The notes beneath the pieces are model-generated. The model was not told the DNA's origin, ran no database searches, and saw nothing but the letters and a program-made list of their open reading frames with translations. Below, in pieces: positions 1 through 11,982 of a stretch of DNA of 64,000 nucleotides. The position numbers were made by a program, and so were the translations under genes. The stretch is from Corallococcus caeni (GTDB taxonomy: Bacteria; Myxococcota; Myxococcia; Myxococcales; Myxococcaceae), in contig NZ_BTTW01000002.1 of NCBI RefSeq assembly GCF_036245865.1, positions 992,001-1,056,000 of the forward strand, given 5' to 3'. How positions within the stretch are numbered: position 1 is the stretch's first letter; every line of letters starts with the position of its first letter.

Positions 1-2
1 TC

Positions 3-284
3 ACCCCGGCGCTGGCGATGACGCTGCACGAGGCCGCCTTCGAGCTGTACTCGCGCGGCGAGGGCTCCCGCGAGGTGGCGGGCGATCTGCTCTCCGGCCG
101 CGTGAACAACCTGCGCAAGGACGTGTCCCTGGGCGGCATCGCCGGGCCCGCCTTCGAGGCGGAGATCGAGACCGAGCGCGGCTCCGGCGTGGTCCGCTTC
201 GTCCTCACCCGCCAGGGCCTGGAGATGATGAAGGCCCAGGCGCCGGCCCCCGCGGGCCCCGCGAAGCCGAAGTACCTCAACTGA
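3..284 (+). CDS. C-terminal end of an unidentified protein (5' truncated)
   Basis: An open frame runs in from the left edge and stops at 284, so only the last 93 residues are visible. An internal ATG lies at 18, but the frame is open upstream of it and no ribosome binding site can be judged. The segment is a soluble mix of alpha and beta with a short Ala/Pro-rich tail just before the stop. No catalytic motif or membrane segment is visible and I do not recognise the family. The coding frame itself is well supported by G/C-rich third positions. Confidence 0.6.
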   Translation, partial: TPALAMTLHEAAFELYSRGEGSREVAGDLLSGRVNNLRKDVSLGGIAGPAFEAEIETERGSGVVRFVLTRQGLEMMKAQAPAPAGPAKPKYLN

Positions 285-365
285 GGAGGGGGCCCCCTGG
301 CCGCCCGGCCGCTCCCGGAACGGCACCCCGTCACCACCTTGAGGGCTCAAGGGAGGAATGGCGGC

Positions 366-611
366 ATGGACCCCAAGGACGAATACCTCAAGAAGAGCGC
401 CGGCATCCCGCTGGACCCCAGCAAGCAGAAGGACCCGGACGAGGACGGCGACCGGGTGCCCGCGGAAGGGCGCGCCGAGGAGCTCAACGACGTCACCGGG
501 CAGAACGGCGGCCAGCGCTCCGACGTGGATCAGCCCTGGAACGACACGAAGAACCGGCACGACGGCATCCGCGACAAGTACAGCGACGACAGCGACAAGA
601 AAAAGCCCTGA
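366..611 (+). CDS. Small, very hydrophilic acidic hypothetical protein
   Basis: An 81-residue protein made almost entirely of charged and polar residues (Asp, Glu, Lys, Gly, Asn), with no signal peptide, membrane segment or cysteine. It is probably cytoplasmic and may be largely disordered. I chose the ATG at 366 because GGGAGG lies at 351-356, nine bases upstream. A TTG at 339 is in frame but has no comparable site. It stands alone, convergent with the next gene. I do not recognise a family, so function is unknown. Confidence 0.6.
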   Translation: MDPKDEYLKKSAGIPLDPSKQKDPDEDGDRVPAEGRAEELNDVTGQNGGQRSDVDQPWNDTKNRHDGIRDKYSDDSDKKKP

Positions 612-668
612 GGTCTCCCCCAGGGCTTCGTGAAGTCAGTGCCGTGAAGGACGGCCTGGGGCGAGGGA

Positions 669-1082
669 CTACTCGCGCTCCAGGTCCACCTTCATGCCGC
701 CCATGTGCAGGATGGACTGGGACAGGGACACCGACGACATGATGGCCAGGTCCTGGATGGCCTTCATCTCCTCGCTCTGGGGCTCCGTGCCCGGCTGCGA
801 GGCCGCGGCCTGCTGCTGCTGGGGCTGCTGACCCGTGACGTTCACCGGCGTGGAGGTCGCGCCCGCGGTGTAGGCGTTCACCAGCCCGCCGTGCGGCGTG
901 GCCCCCATCTGCGCCAGCGCCGCCGACACCACCGAGCCGCCGGACAGCTGCGCGCCCGCCTTCGGGGCCTGCGCGGCCGCGCCCGACATCAGCGAGCCGA
1001 AGCGGCTGCCCGACACGGAGGAGGCGGTGTTCGTCGTGGCCGGCTGCACCCGCGGACCGGAGAGGGACGTGATGCGGTTCAT
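669..1082 (-). CDS. Hypothetical low-complexity protein
   Basis: A 137-residue protein rich in Ser, Ala, Gly, Thr and Gln, with a run of glutamines near residue 100. It ends in a more ordered, helix-prone stretch containing Ser, Ile and Met. There is no signal peptide or transmembrane segment. The ATG at 1082 is preceded by GGGAG at six-base spacing. An in-frame TTG at 1097 would add five residues and is less likely. It lies downstream of aceB-aceA on the same strand, but the strong hairpin at 1211-1257 probably separates it from them. Family not recognised. Confidence 0.55.
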   Translation of the reverse strand: MNRITSLSGPRVQPATTNTASSVSGSRFGSLMSGAAAQAPKAGAQLSGGSVVSAALAQMGATPHGGLVNAYTAGATSTPVNVTGQQPQQQQAAASQPGTEPQSEEMKAIQDLAIMSSVSLSQSILHMGGMKVDLERE

Positions 1083-1210
1083 GGCGGCTCCCGTCAAAGG
1101 CCCCGGTCAACTCCGGCACACCCGTGGGCATGCCTGTGGGGCTTCAAGTTCGTTCTCCCCATTATCGCCCCGGCCCCGGGGAAGTTGCCGCTTTCGCCTC
1201 GCGAACGGCG

Positions 1211-1257
1211 AAGGCCGCGAAATCCCGGGGGAATTTCCCCTGGGACGCCGCGGCCTT
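1211..1257. terminator. Strong nested hairpin downstream of aceA
   Basis: Outer arms AAGGCCGCG (1211-1219) and CGCGGCCTT (1249-1257) are perfectly complementary over 9 bp. Inside them, TCCC/GGGA and GGGG/CCCC pair again around an AATT-containing loop. It begins 36 bases after the aceA stop codon. No long U-tract follows on the minus strand, as is common for hairpins in such GC-rich genomes, so termination is an inference from position and stem strength. Confidence 0.6.
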
Positions 1258-1292
1258 CAGGCCTTTTCAGGCGCTGGGATGATCCGCCGGGC

Positions 1293-2579
<1,287 letters not shown>

Positions 2580-2643
2580 GCCAGGACTCCTCGGGCTGCG
2601 GTGAAGGGTTGAAGAAGACGTCGGTGCTGCGTTTGGAAAAGCG

Positions 2644-4266
<1,623 letters not shown>

Positions 4267-4353
4267 GTCGGCTCCTGACGAGATGCGTTGTAAAAGCGGC
4301 CCAACGGGCTGAAAGATGCTCCCACCGTCTAGGGATGGGAAGTCTTGGTGAAT

Positions 4354-4382
4354 CAGAACCTGCTTGCCTGTAAGGCTGTCAA
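4354..4382 (-). promoter_or_regulatory. Possible aceB promoter
   Basis: On the minus strand a perfect TTGACA (4377-4382) stands 111 bases upstream of the aceB start, in the only AT-rich patch of the region. At 17-18 bp spacing the -10 position reads GTTCTG or TTCTGA, a poor match, so only the -35 is convincing. Promoter assignment is inference. Confidence 0.25.
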
Positions 4383-4390
4383 CATCATCC

Positions 4391-4409
4391 GGATTAAATC
4401 TGTAAATCC
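4391..4409. promoter_or_regulatory. Imperfect palindrome upstream of aceB, possible operator
   Basis: GGATT (4391-4395) and AATCC (4405-4409) form complementary arms around a nine-base AT-rich centre, directly next to the TTGACA element. The position suits binding of a repressor or activator of the glyoxylate shunt, but only five base pairs per arm match and no regulator gene is adjacent. Confidence 0.25.
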
Positions 4410-4541
4410 ACTGACGCAGCCGGACATAACCCCCCGGAATCACGTCGCCGGCAGGGGGACGGCAATCAACGCGTGGTGGGTTCCGTAGGTAGGAATGAGA
4501 CCCCCATGTGCCAAGCGGGGGCCTGACGGAGAGGTCACCTC

Positions 4542-4901
4542 ATGGACGTCACGACACGCTGCAGGGCTTGTTCGAGGGAGCTGACCGGGGAGGCGAAGCG
4601 CTGCCCGCACTGCCGTGCGCGGGCGGTGCCGATGCACCGGGGCGAGGGGCGGGCGCTGCTGGGCGTCTGCGCGTCGCTGGCCCGCGAGCTGGACGTGGAT
4701 CCGGCGCTGGTGCGGGTGGCGTTCGTGCTGATGTTCTTCGCGTCCGGGGGGATGAGCGCCGGGCTGTACCTGCTGCTCTGGGCGTTCATCCCGGCCAGGG
4801 CCTACGGCCGGGCCCCGCTGCAGGGGCCGCTGGACTGGGTGTCCAAGGTGGCGAACGCGCCCGTGGACGACGACACGCCCCGCTGGGAGAAGCGCGTCTG
4901 A
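4542..4901 (+). CDS. Zinc-ribbon plus PspC-domain membrane protein
   Basis: A 119-residue protein. The N-terminus holds two CxxC pairs (Cys7/Cys10 and Cys21/Cys24) that form a likely zinc ribbon. A PspC domain follows, from about residue 34 to 85, with the typical RALLGVCASLAREL start and one hydrophobic helix rich in Leu, Phe and Met. PspC domains are small membrane-associated modules first known from the phage-shock envelope-stress response. No pspA or pspB lies nearby, so a role in that pathway is not shown. It is transcribed divergently from aceB. The start at 4542 has a GGAG-like sequence upstream. Confidence 0.85.
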   Translation: MDVTTRCRACSRELTGEAKRCPHCRARAVPMHRGEGRALLGVCASLARELDVDPALVRVAFVLMFFASGGMSAGLYLLLWAFIPARAYGRAPLQGPLDWVSKVANAPVDDDTPRWEKRV

Positions 4902-4926
4902 CGCGGTGGCTGGCTGGCGCGTCCGG

Positions 4927-6831
4927 CTAGACGCGCCAGACGCCGGCCACGGACTCCATGCGCTCGGCGACGCCGCGCAGGGCGACCGTCATCCGCTGGG
5001 TGCCGTGCATGGCCTGGAGGGTGTCGTCCATCATCCGGGACAGGTCCGTGACGGCCATGAAGATTTGAGCGATGCCGGCGTTCTGCTGGATGACGGCGGC
5101 GGCGATCTGCTGGGCCGCGGACGCGTTGTCCTGGATGATGTCCGTCAGCGCGCGCAGGCTCTGGCCGCTCTCGCGCACCTGGGCCAGGCCGACCTCGGAG
5201 CGGCGCTGTCCCTCCTCGGAGAGGGCCACGGTGTCGCGGATGCTGCCGCGGATGGCCTCCAGGATGTCGCGCACCCGGTCGGTGGCATGGATGGATTGAT
5301 CCGCGAGGCCGCGGATCTCCCGCGCCACCACGCCAAAGCCCTTGCCATGCTCGCCGGAGCGGGCCGCCTCGATGGCCGCGTTGAGCGCGAGCATGTTGGA
5401 CTGGTCCGCCAGGTCCTTCACCGTCTGGGTGATGCCGCCAATCTGCTGCGTGCGCTCGTGCAGGGTGGAGATGCCCTCGGCCAGGCGCGCCCCGTGGTCG
5501 CGCAGCTGCTCGAAGCCGTCCAGGCTGGCGTCCAGTGCCAGCTGCCCGGAGCCGCCCGCCTCGCGCGCCCGCGCCACCAGCGCGAGCACCGCCTGTGAGC
5601 GCTCCGCCGCGAGCTGGGAGGTCTGCTGGATCTCCTTCGCGGTGACCTGGGTCTCCTGGATGGCGGCGCCCTGGCGGGTGAGGATGCGCTCCTGCTGCTC
5701 GGTGGCCTGCGTGAGCTCGCCCACCGTCTGCCCCAGCACCCGGGTGGCCTGCTGGAGGCTGGTGGTGGACTCGCGCAGGTGGTCCATCATCCGGGAGAAG
5801 GCGGAGGCCAGCTCGCCCACCTCGTCCTGCTGGCCGCGGGACTCCACGCGCTGGGTGAGGTCGCCCTCGCGCACCACGCGGGTCACCAGCTCGCACAGCG
5901 TGGTGATGGGCCGGGTCACACCGCGCGCCAGGGCCCAGGCGGCCAGGACGGCCAGCACGAGGAGCGCGGCCACCGCGAGCACGCTGAGCTGGAGGAAGCG
6001 CCTGAGCGGCAGGAAGGCCTCTTGCGCGTCCAGCGTCGCCACGAAGCGCCAGCCCTGGCCCGCGCTGAAGCGGGCGGTGTTGTCGCGGGCCTCGGCCCGG
6101 ACGGCGTCCACGAGGGCCGGCGCGTCCGCCGCCCGGGAGCTGAAGAGGCGGCCGCCGTCGGGCGCGAGCACCTCCAGGGTGAAGGTCTGCTGTCCCCGGT
6201 CCCGCGAGCGCTGGAGCGCGCCCGCGACCACCTCTTCCAGCTGGCCCCAGTCGTACGCGGCCAGCAGCACGCCCACGCGCGCGCCGGAGATGGGGCTGAG
6301 CACGGGCAGGGCCAGGGGCATCACCGGGCGGGCGAGGAAGGGGTCCTTCTTCGTGAGGGCCCGCGTGAGGACGGCGGGGTCCAGCCGGTCCTCCAGCGCG
6401 GTCTGGAACCAGGGCGCGGCGAGCACCTCCTGCTCGCGGCCCGCGAAGGCCTGGCGCAGCTCCGGCCGGCTCACGGAGACGGCGCGCCCGTCAGGGGTGA
6501 ACAGCACCAGCCCCGCGAAGGAGGTGTGCCGGCCGTTGAGGGAGGCGAGCACCGCGTCGCTCTTGGCGTAGGTGTCGAAGAGGAGCGCGCCGCGCACGAT
6601 GGCGTCCTCGGTCCACGCGCGGGCGTTCGCCTCTCGCTCGCGCAGGGACGCCTCGATGAGGTCCCGCAGGCCGTCCGCCTCCACCTGGAGGACGCCGTGC
6701 ACCTGCTGCTCCAGGTTGCGCCGGATGACATGGACGCCCACCGCGACGACGGGGGTGAGGGCCGCGACGAGCAGCAGGCAGACCCACAGCGTGAGGCGGC
6801 CCCGCAACTTCAAACCGGACAGCAGGCGCAT
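4927..6831 (-). CDS. Methyl-accepting chemotaxis protein
   Basis: A 634-residue transmembrane receptor. It has TM1 at about residues 13-34, a periplasmic sensing region of roughly 240 residues that looks like a Cache-type domain, and TM2 near 281-303. A HAMP linker follows ([11 protein letters not shown] onward), then a long coiled-coil signalling domain. The conserved kinase-control hairpin tip is at about residues 474-510 ([20 protein letters not shown]). It should form trimers that control a CheA kinase, but no che genes are in the window, so it must act with a system encoded elsewhere. It lies 31 bp downstream of a secreted sensor-like gene on the same strand, and the two are likely co-transcribed. 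Confidence 0.93.
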   Translation of the reverse strand: MRLLSGLKLRGRLTLWVCLLLVAALTPVVAVGVHVIRRNLEQQVHGVLQVEADGLRDLIEASLREREANARAWTEDAIVRGALLFDTYAKSDAVLASLNGRHTSFAGLVLFTPDGRAVSVSRPELRQAFAGREQEVLAAPWFQTALEDRLDPAVLTRALTKKDPFLARPVMPLALPVLSPISGARVGVLLAAYDWGQLEEVVAGALQRSRDRGQQTFTLEVLAPDGGRLFSSRAADAPALVDAVRAEARDNTARFSAGQGWRFVATLDAQEAFLPLRRFLQLSVLAVAALLVLAVLAAWALARGVTRPITTLCELVTRVVREGDLTQRVESRGQQDEVGELASAFSRMMDHLRESTTSLQQATRVLGQTVGELTQATEQQERILTRQGAAIQETQVTAKEIQQTSQLAAERSQAVLALVARAREAGGSGQLALDASLDGFEQLRDHGARLAEGISTLHERTQQIGGITQTVKDLADQSNMLALNAAIEAARSGEHGKGFGVVAREIRGLADQSIHATDRVRDILEAIRGSIRDTVALSEEGQRRSEVGLAQVRESGQSLRALTDIIQDNASAAQQIAAAVIQQNAGIAQIFMAVTDLSRMMDDTLQAMHGTQRMTVALRGVAERMESVAGVWRV

Positions 6832-6862
6832 GCGCGAAGACCCTGGGAGGAGGCGGTGGGCG

Positions 6863-7414
6863 TCACAGGTCGAGCAGGGACAGGCCCACGGTGAGCGCGC
6901 CGATGACCTGGGCGCCGTCGCTGACGGGGAGAGACACCTGGATGACGTAGGCCTGGGAGGACTCGTCGAAGAACGGGGCCTCGCGCAGCACGGGGCCGCC
7001 CCGGCCCCCGGCGTAGGTGAGGCGCCACTTGGACTCGTCCCCCTGCCAGTAGTCGGACGTGCGGCGGCTGGCGCAGACGAGCGCGCCCTGGTCGTCCATG
7101 GTGAAGGCCTCCGCCACCGCCGGGCCCAGCCGCTCCCGCAGGCGGCGCAGCGCGCCCGTGCACGGGCCGTCCAGCACGCGCTGCTTGAGGGGCGTGAGGG
7201 CCGGGGTCGCCAGCCACTCCGCGTCCTGCTGCTGGATGGTGGCGAGCGGCGTGTGGCGCGCGTTCTGGGCTCGGATGGCTCGCACCACCTCCGGGTCCTC
7301 CGCCAGCCGCCGCAGGTGCGGCATCACGCCGTCCACCTTCTGGAGCTGCGCGACACCGTCAGGAGGGAGTAGCCCCCCCACGGCCAGCGCCAATCCCATC
7401 CACGGAATGGACAT
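6863..7414 (-). CDS. Secreted single-Cache-like sensor protein
   Basis: A 183-residue protein with an N-terminal hydrophobic segment (about residues 5-20) and a sensor-like body. The end, with [27 protein letters not shown], is typical of the beta-sheet edge of PDC/Cache domains that bind small ligands outside the membrane. There is no output domain. It is immediately upstream of the chemoreceptor gene on the same strand (31 bp), suggesting that it supplies ligand to, or works with, that receptor. The pairing is inference. A perfect AT-rich palindrome lies 83 bp upstream. Confidence 0.7.
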   Translation of the reverse strand: MSIPWMGLALAVGGLLPPDGVAQLQKVDGVMPHLRRLAEDPEVVRAIRAQNARHTPLATIQQQDAEWLATPALTPLKQRVLDGPCTGALRRLRERLGPAVAEAFTMDDQGALVCASRRTSDYWQGDESKWRLTYAGGRGGPVLREAPFFDESSQAYVIQVSLPVSDGAQVIGALTVGLSLLDL

Positions 7415-7497
7415 ACCCAGACGCCCCCCAGGGCCGTGAGAACGACTGGGAAAAGTGTGTCACGGAACCCTTCGCTCCGTCACGCAGGCAGGCGTGA

Positions 7498-7512
7498 TTT
7501 GAATTATTCAAA
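7498..7512. promoter_or_regulatory. Perfect AT-rich palindrome in a divergent intergenic region
   Basis: TTTGAA (7498-7503), a TTA spacer and TTCAAA (7507-7512) form an exact inverted repeat, TTTGAATTATTCAAA. It sits in a small AT-rich patch within the 225-bp region between the sensor/chemoreceptor genes (minus) and the Uma2 gene (plus). It could be an operator or part of a promoter for either direction. No matching regulator is identified. Confidence 0.35.
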
Positions 7513-7639
7513 GTAAGCCTGTTTTCACCCGCTTCATGGCGGCCAGCGCTGCGCGGGCCTGTCTTCCTGCTCCCGTGTTCCAGACTTCGGGTCGGCCGCC
7601 GGCTTGAGGATGTCAGGGGTAGGGGGCATCCTTGCGCGC

Positions 7640-8218
7640 ATGGGTGATGGAAACGGGAGCGGGAAGGGGAAGTCGGTGACGTACGCCGTCCTGGAGGACG
7701 TGCCGCCGACGAAGGTGGGGGAGATCATCGAGGGGGAGCTGGTCGTCAGTCCCCGGCCGGCGTCTCCCCACGCGCGGGCGGCGTCGAAGCTCGGCGGATG
7801 GCTGGATGGGCCATTCGACGAAGGCAGTAATGGCCCCGGTGGGTGGTTCATCCTGGATGAGCCGGAGCTGCGCTTCGCGGGAACAGGGGATGCGCTGGTG
7901 CCAGACCTCGCGGGATGGCGCCGCGAGCGGATGCCGCACATGCCAAGAACGCCTGTCTTCTCCCTGGCGCCGGATTGGATTTGCGAGGTGTTGTCCCCGT
8001 CCACCTACCGATGGGACCGGGGCCCGAAGATGCGCGTCTACGCGCGGGCGGGCGTGGAGTGGCTGTGGTTCATCGATCCACTGGCGGAGGGGTTGGAGAT
8101 CCACCGCCTCCAGGACGGCCAATGGCGCTTGCATGAGGTGCACCTGGGAAGTGGAACCGTGAATGCCGTTCCCTTCGATGCGGTGCCCTTGAGCCTGGGC
8201 AAGCTCTGGATCCGGTGA
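7640..8218 (+). CDS. Uma2-family (DUF820) restriction-endonuclease-fold protein
   Basis: A 192-residue protein of the Uma2 family, which has the PD-(D/E)XK nuclease fold. The order of motifs fits. GEIIEGELVVSPRP opens the domain and HARAASKLGGWL follows. DALVPDLAGWRRERMP carries the conserved Asp. APDWICEVLSPSTYRWDRGPKMRVYARAGVEWLWFIDP holds the Glu and the Lys-Tyr-type segment. Nuclease activity in most members is unproven. The start is uncertain: ATG at 7640, ATG at 7610 and TTG at 7604 share a frame, and AGGGGG at 7621-7626 best serves 7640. It converges on the MOSC gene with four bases between stops. Confidence 0.85.
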   Translation: MGDGNGSGKGKSVTYAVLEDVPPTKVGEIIEGELVVSPRPASPHARAASKLGGWLDGPFDEGSNGPGGWFILDEPELRFAGTGDALVPDLAGWRRERMPHMPRTPVFSLAPDWICEVLSPSTYRWDRGPKMRVYARAGVEWLWFIDPLAEGLEIHRLQDGQWRLHEVHLGSGTVNAVPFDAVPLSLGKLWIR

Positions 8219-8222
8219 CGGC

Positions 8223-8702
8223 TCAGGGCAGCTTCGGCCGGATGATGCGCGGGGCGTCCGGGTTCACGTCCAGCAGGCGCACGGTGTCGCCTTCGTGCAC
8301 GGTGCCTGGCTTCAACACTCGCGCGAGCTGACCCCTCCGGCCCCAGCTGTCCTTCAGCAGGCCGGGGCGCAGGGCGTCCAGCTTCCAGCAGGGGACGCAG
8401 GGCTCGGTCAGCTCCACCACCACCGCGTCCCCCAGCGCCAGCCGCTGTCCCGGCGGCAGCGCGTCCAGGGACAGGCCCTCCACCAGCACGTTCTCCTTGA
8501 GCGCGCCCTCGGGCACGTCCAGCGCCGCGCGCTGCGCTTCGTCCATCAGCAGCAGCTGGCGCTTGTGGCCCACGGCCCTGCGCTGGTGACGGTCGCCCTC
8601 GAAGCCGTGCTGCTCCACGGCGTGGGCCTGGGGGACCCGGCGCATGGGCGTGCCCCGCTCCTGGGCCAGGAAGAGGGCCTTGATGAATCCTGGGGTGCTC
8701 AC
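8223..8702 (-). CDS. MOSC-domain protein
   Basis: A 159-residue single-domain MOSC protein. The MOSC fold occurs at the C-terminus of molybdenum-cofactor sulfurases and binds sulfur or Moco through a conserved cysteine. Here the segment VVELTEPCVPCWKLD (about residues 95-109) carries two cysteines in the expected place. The GFEGDRHQRRAVGHKRQLLL and LKENVLVEGLSLDALPPG segments are also typical. Stand-alone members resemble YiiM/YuaD-type proteins linked to reduction of N-hydroxylated compounds. The substrate is unknown. It is divergent from fumC. Confidence 0.88.
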   Translation of the reverse strand: MSTPGFIKALFLAQERGTPMRRVPQAHAVEQHGFEGDRHQRRAVGHKRQLLLMDEAQRAALDVPEGALKENVLVEGLSLDALPPGQRLALGDAVVVELTEPCVPCWKLDALRPGLLKDSWGRRGQLARVLKPGTVHEGDTVRLLDVNPDAPRIIRPKLP

Positions 8703-8824
8703 GGCGTGACACTACCGCTGGCGGGCCCCTTTGGAGAGGGGGCGGCCTGTCACTCAGGCCTGCCAGGGCGGGGCGACGGTGTTAATCGCGCGGGACATCG
8801 TTCCTGTCCGGGAAAGGACCCACC

Positions 8825-10222
8825 GTGAGCACGAAGAACGTTCGCATCGAGAAGGACACCTTTGGTCCCATCGAAGTCCCCGCCGACCGGCTCTGGGGCG
8901 CGCAGACCCAGCGCAGCCGTCAGAACTTCGCCATCTCCTCGGAGCGCATGCCCCTGGCGCTCGTGTACGCGCTGGTGCTGGTGAAGAAGGCCGCCGCGCT
9001 CGTGAACCAGGAGAACGGCTCGCTGTCCAAGGAGAAGGCCCAGGCCATCGTGAAGGCCGCGGATGAGGTCCTTGCCGGCCAGCACGACGAGGAGTTCCCC
9101 CTGCTGGTGTGGCAGACGGGCAGCGGCACGCAGACGAACATGAACTGCAACGAGGTGCTGGCCAACCGCGCCTCGGAGCTGCTGGGCGGCGAGCGCGGCG
9201 AGGGGCGCAAGGTCCACGCCAACGACGACGTCAACAAGGGCCAGAGCTCCAACGACGTGTTCCCCACCGCGATGAGCGTGGCCGCCGTGGAGGCCGTGGT
9301 GAAGCAGGTGCTGCCGGAGCTGGTGGCCCTGCGCGACGTGCTGGCCCAGAAGTCCCAGGCCTTCCAGGCCATCGTGAAGATTGGCCGCACGCACCTGCAG
9401 GACGCGACGCCGCTCACCCTGGGCCAGGAGTTCAGCGGCTACGTGGCGCAGCTGGACCGCGCGAAGGCGCACATCGAGGCGGCCCTGCCGCACCTGCTGG
9501 AGCTGGCGCTGGGCGGCACCGCCGTGGGCACCGGCCTCAACGCGCCCCCGGGCTACGCCGAGCGCGTGGCGGCGGAGATTTCAAAACTCACCGGCCACGC
9601 CTTCGTCACCGCGCCCAACAAGTTCGAGGCGCTGGCCGCCAACGACGCGCTGGTGCAGGCGCACGGCGCGCTCAAGGGACTGGCGGCGGTGCTGTTCAAG
9701 GTGGCCAACGACATCCGCTGGCTGTCGTCCGGGCCGCGCTCGGGCATCGGGGAAATCAACATCCCGGAGAACGAGCCGGGCAGCTCCATCATGCCGGGCA
9801 AGGTGAACCCCACGCAGAGCGAGGCGCTCACCATGCTGTCCGCCCAGGTGATGGGCAACGACGTGGCCATCTCCCTGGGCGGCGCGTCCGGCAACTTCGA
9901 GCTCAACGTCTTCAAGCCCCTCCTCATCCAGAACTTCCTGCAGAGCACCCGGCTGCTGGCGGACGGCATGCGCAGCTTCCGGCTGAACTGCGCGGTGGGC
10001 ATCGAGCCCAACCTCCCGCGCCTCCAGGAGAACCTCCAGCGCAGCCTGATGCTCGTCACCGCGCTCAACCCGCACATCGGCTACGACAACGCGGCGAAGA
10101 TCGCCAAGACGGCGCACAAGCAGGGCAAGACGCTGAAGGAGGTGGCGGTGGAGCTGGGGCTCGTCACCGCCGAACAGTTCGACCAGTGGGTCCGCCCGGA
10201 GAAGATGACCGGGAACCTGTAG
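8825..10222 (+). CDS. fumC: Class II fumarate hydratase
   Basis: Hydrates fumarate to malate in the TCA cycle. It is the iron-independent, homotetrameric form. The 465-residue product shows all superfamily blocks. [10 protein letters not shown] lies near 141-150 and [17 protein letters not shown] near 187-203, containing the catalytic His190. The mobile-loop signature [11 protein letters not shown] at about 319-329 carries the catalytic serine. The GTG start at 8825 has AAGGA at seven-base spacing. It is a single gene with its own intergenic region on both sides. Together with aceA and aceB it gives this window several central-carbon enzymes, though these are not one operon. Confidence 0.97.
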   Translation: MSTKNVRIEKDTFGPIEVPADRLWGAQTQRSRQNFAISSERMPLALVYALVLVKKAAALVNQENGSLSKEKAQAIVKAADEVLAGQHDEEFPLLVWQTGSGTQTNMNCNEVLANRASELLGGERGEGRKVHANDDVNKGQSSNDVFPTAMSVAAVEAVVKQVLPELVALRDVLAQKSQAFQAIVKIGRTHLQDATPLTLGQEFSGYVAQLDRAKAHIEAALPHLLELALGGTAVGTGLNAPPGYAERVAAEISKLTGHAFVTAPNKFEALAANDALVQAHGALKGLAAVLFKVANDIRWLSSGPRSGIGEINIPENEPGSSIMPGKVNPTQSEALTMLSAQVMGNDVAISLGGASGNFELNVFKPLLIQNFLQSTRLLADGMRSFRLNCAVGIEPNLPRLQENLQRSLMLVTALNPHIGYDNAAKIAKTAHKQGKTLKEVAVELGLVTAEQFDQWVRPEKMTGNL

Positions 10223-10315
10223 GCGCCCCTCCGACCCGCCCAAGCGTGGGACAGCGCACGCTCCTGCAAGAAGGGGGGAGCGCGCGCGCGGGGGGACGAT
10301 TAGGGTACGGGGGCC

Positions 10316-10915
<600 letters not shown>

Positions 10916-10992
10916 CTTTCATTCCAGCGGGGACCGGAGGAGCAGGCCCCGCGCCATTCCTCCGGGCGGGCATGCGAAGGGCAGCGGTTTCG

Positions 10993-11016
10993 CAAGCCGC
11001 CCCACGGTGCGGCTTG
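10993..11016. terminator. Hairpin after clpP
   Basis: CAAGCCGC (10993-11000) and GCGGCTTG (11009-11016) are perfectly complementary over 8 bp with an eight-base loop. It lies between the clpP stop and the next start. There is no T-run, so it could be a terminator or a leader structure for the downstream lipoprotein gene. Confidence 0.4.
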
Positions 11017-11041
11017 ACGGAGCCATGCCCAGTGTTCGGGT

Positions 11042-11449
11042 ATGGTCCCCCGCCTCCTCGCCGCCGCTCTATTGCCTGCCTTCCTGGCGGGCATGGGTTG
11101 TGCCACCGGCCCGACGGGCCGCACGCCCGTTCCCCCCAGCTCCCAACCGGTCCAGGAGGAACTGGGCGAGCGAAATGTCGTCGACGCGGGCGCGGAGTAC
11201 GCCCGGCAGAACGGCATGGTGCTGGCGGAGAGCGGCCAGGCGGTGCGCATCCGCCCCAACTACTGGCGGATCCGCTTCGCGCTCCCGGAGGAGGGCTCCG
11301 GGAAGTTCCTGGAGCTGGACTTCGACGAGCTGGCGCAGCAGGTGACCGGGGCCCGGCGCCTGGACATCACCTCCGCCCAGTCGCCCATCCCCCGCACGTC
11401 CCTGCCCAGCGAGTCGAGCCCCGCGACGGGCGGCTCGGGTCCCCAGTGA
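11042..11449 (+). CDS. Small hypothetical lipoprotein
   Basis: A 135-residue protein with a clear lipoprotein signal: a hydrophobic Leu/Ala-rich stretch ending in LAGMGC, giving a lipidated cysteine near residue 20. The mature part is a short folded core of about 75 residues flanked by Pro/Ser/Thr-rich linkers at both ends. It is expected in the periplasmic face of the envelope or on the cell surface. No catalytic residues are apparent and the family is not recognised. It converges on the DUF3293 gene. The ribosome binding site is weak. Confidence 0.65.
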   Translation: MVPRLLAAALLPAFLAGMGCATGPTGRTPVPPSSQPVQEELGERNVVDAGAEYARQNGMVLAESGQAVRIRPNYWRIRFALPEEGSGKFLELDFDELAQQVTGARRLDITSAQSPIPRTSLPSESSPATGGSGPQ

Positions 11450-11544
11450 GGGTTACGGCCGCCGGGTGACGCGGTCGAGCACCGGAGTCTCCGAGATTTT
11501 CGCGGTGAGGGAGGCCTCCAGCGGGTGGCCGTGGCCTGGGTGAC

Positions 11545-11982
11545 TCAGGAGCGGGAGGGCTCCAGGCACGGCACCAACTCCGCGGCGCCGCCCACGGAGC
11601 CCCAGAGCACGGCCTCCTGGTCGAACAGCCGGCCGATGCGCCGGGCTTCGTCGCGGGACAGGCCGGGGACGAAGAGGCTCTCCTCGAACCAGCGCCGGTC
11701 GTCGGCCTCGCCCACGGCGGACACGCTCGGATGTCCCTGGGCTTCGAGCAGCGCGAGGAGGTCTTGTTGAAGGCGCGCGTTGGTGTCGGGCGGACACGGC
11801 TGCGCGCGGGGATTCCACGCGGTGATGAAGGCCCAGGTGGTGATGCCGTGCACGGTGAGCGCGGCGTCGAGCACCGGGTGCAGGGCGTCCACGCGCAGCA
11901 CATGCTCGCGGTCACCGACGAGCGGGTGCGGACGCACGACGTAGGCCGTGGCCTTGAAGGCCGCGTGCAGCGCGTCACTCAT
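11545..11982 (-). CDS. DUF3293 protein
   Basis: A 145-residue cytoplasmic protein of the DUF3293 family. Family features seen are GITTWAFITAWNP near the middle, a conserved Asn that starts the next helix (DTNARLQQDL), a WFEESLFVPGL segment, and a C-terminal helix followed by a small strand. Function is unknown. The ATG at 11982 overlaps the end of the upstream metallo-hydrolase gene by eight bases (ATGAGTGA), which implies translational coupling and makes it the last gene of a four-gene minus-strand operon. An upstream in-frame codon at 12009 is a less likely start. Confidence 0.85.
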   Translation of the reverse strand: MSDALHAAFKATAYVVRPHPLVGDREHVLRVDALHPVLDAALTVHGITTWAFITAWNPRAQPCPPDTNARLQQDLLALLEAQGHPSVSAVGEADDRRWFEESLFVPGLSRDEARRIGRLFDQEAVLWGSVGGAAELVPCLEPSRS

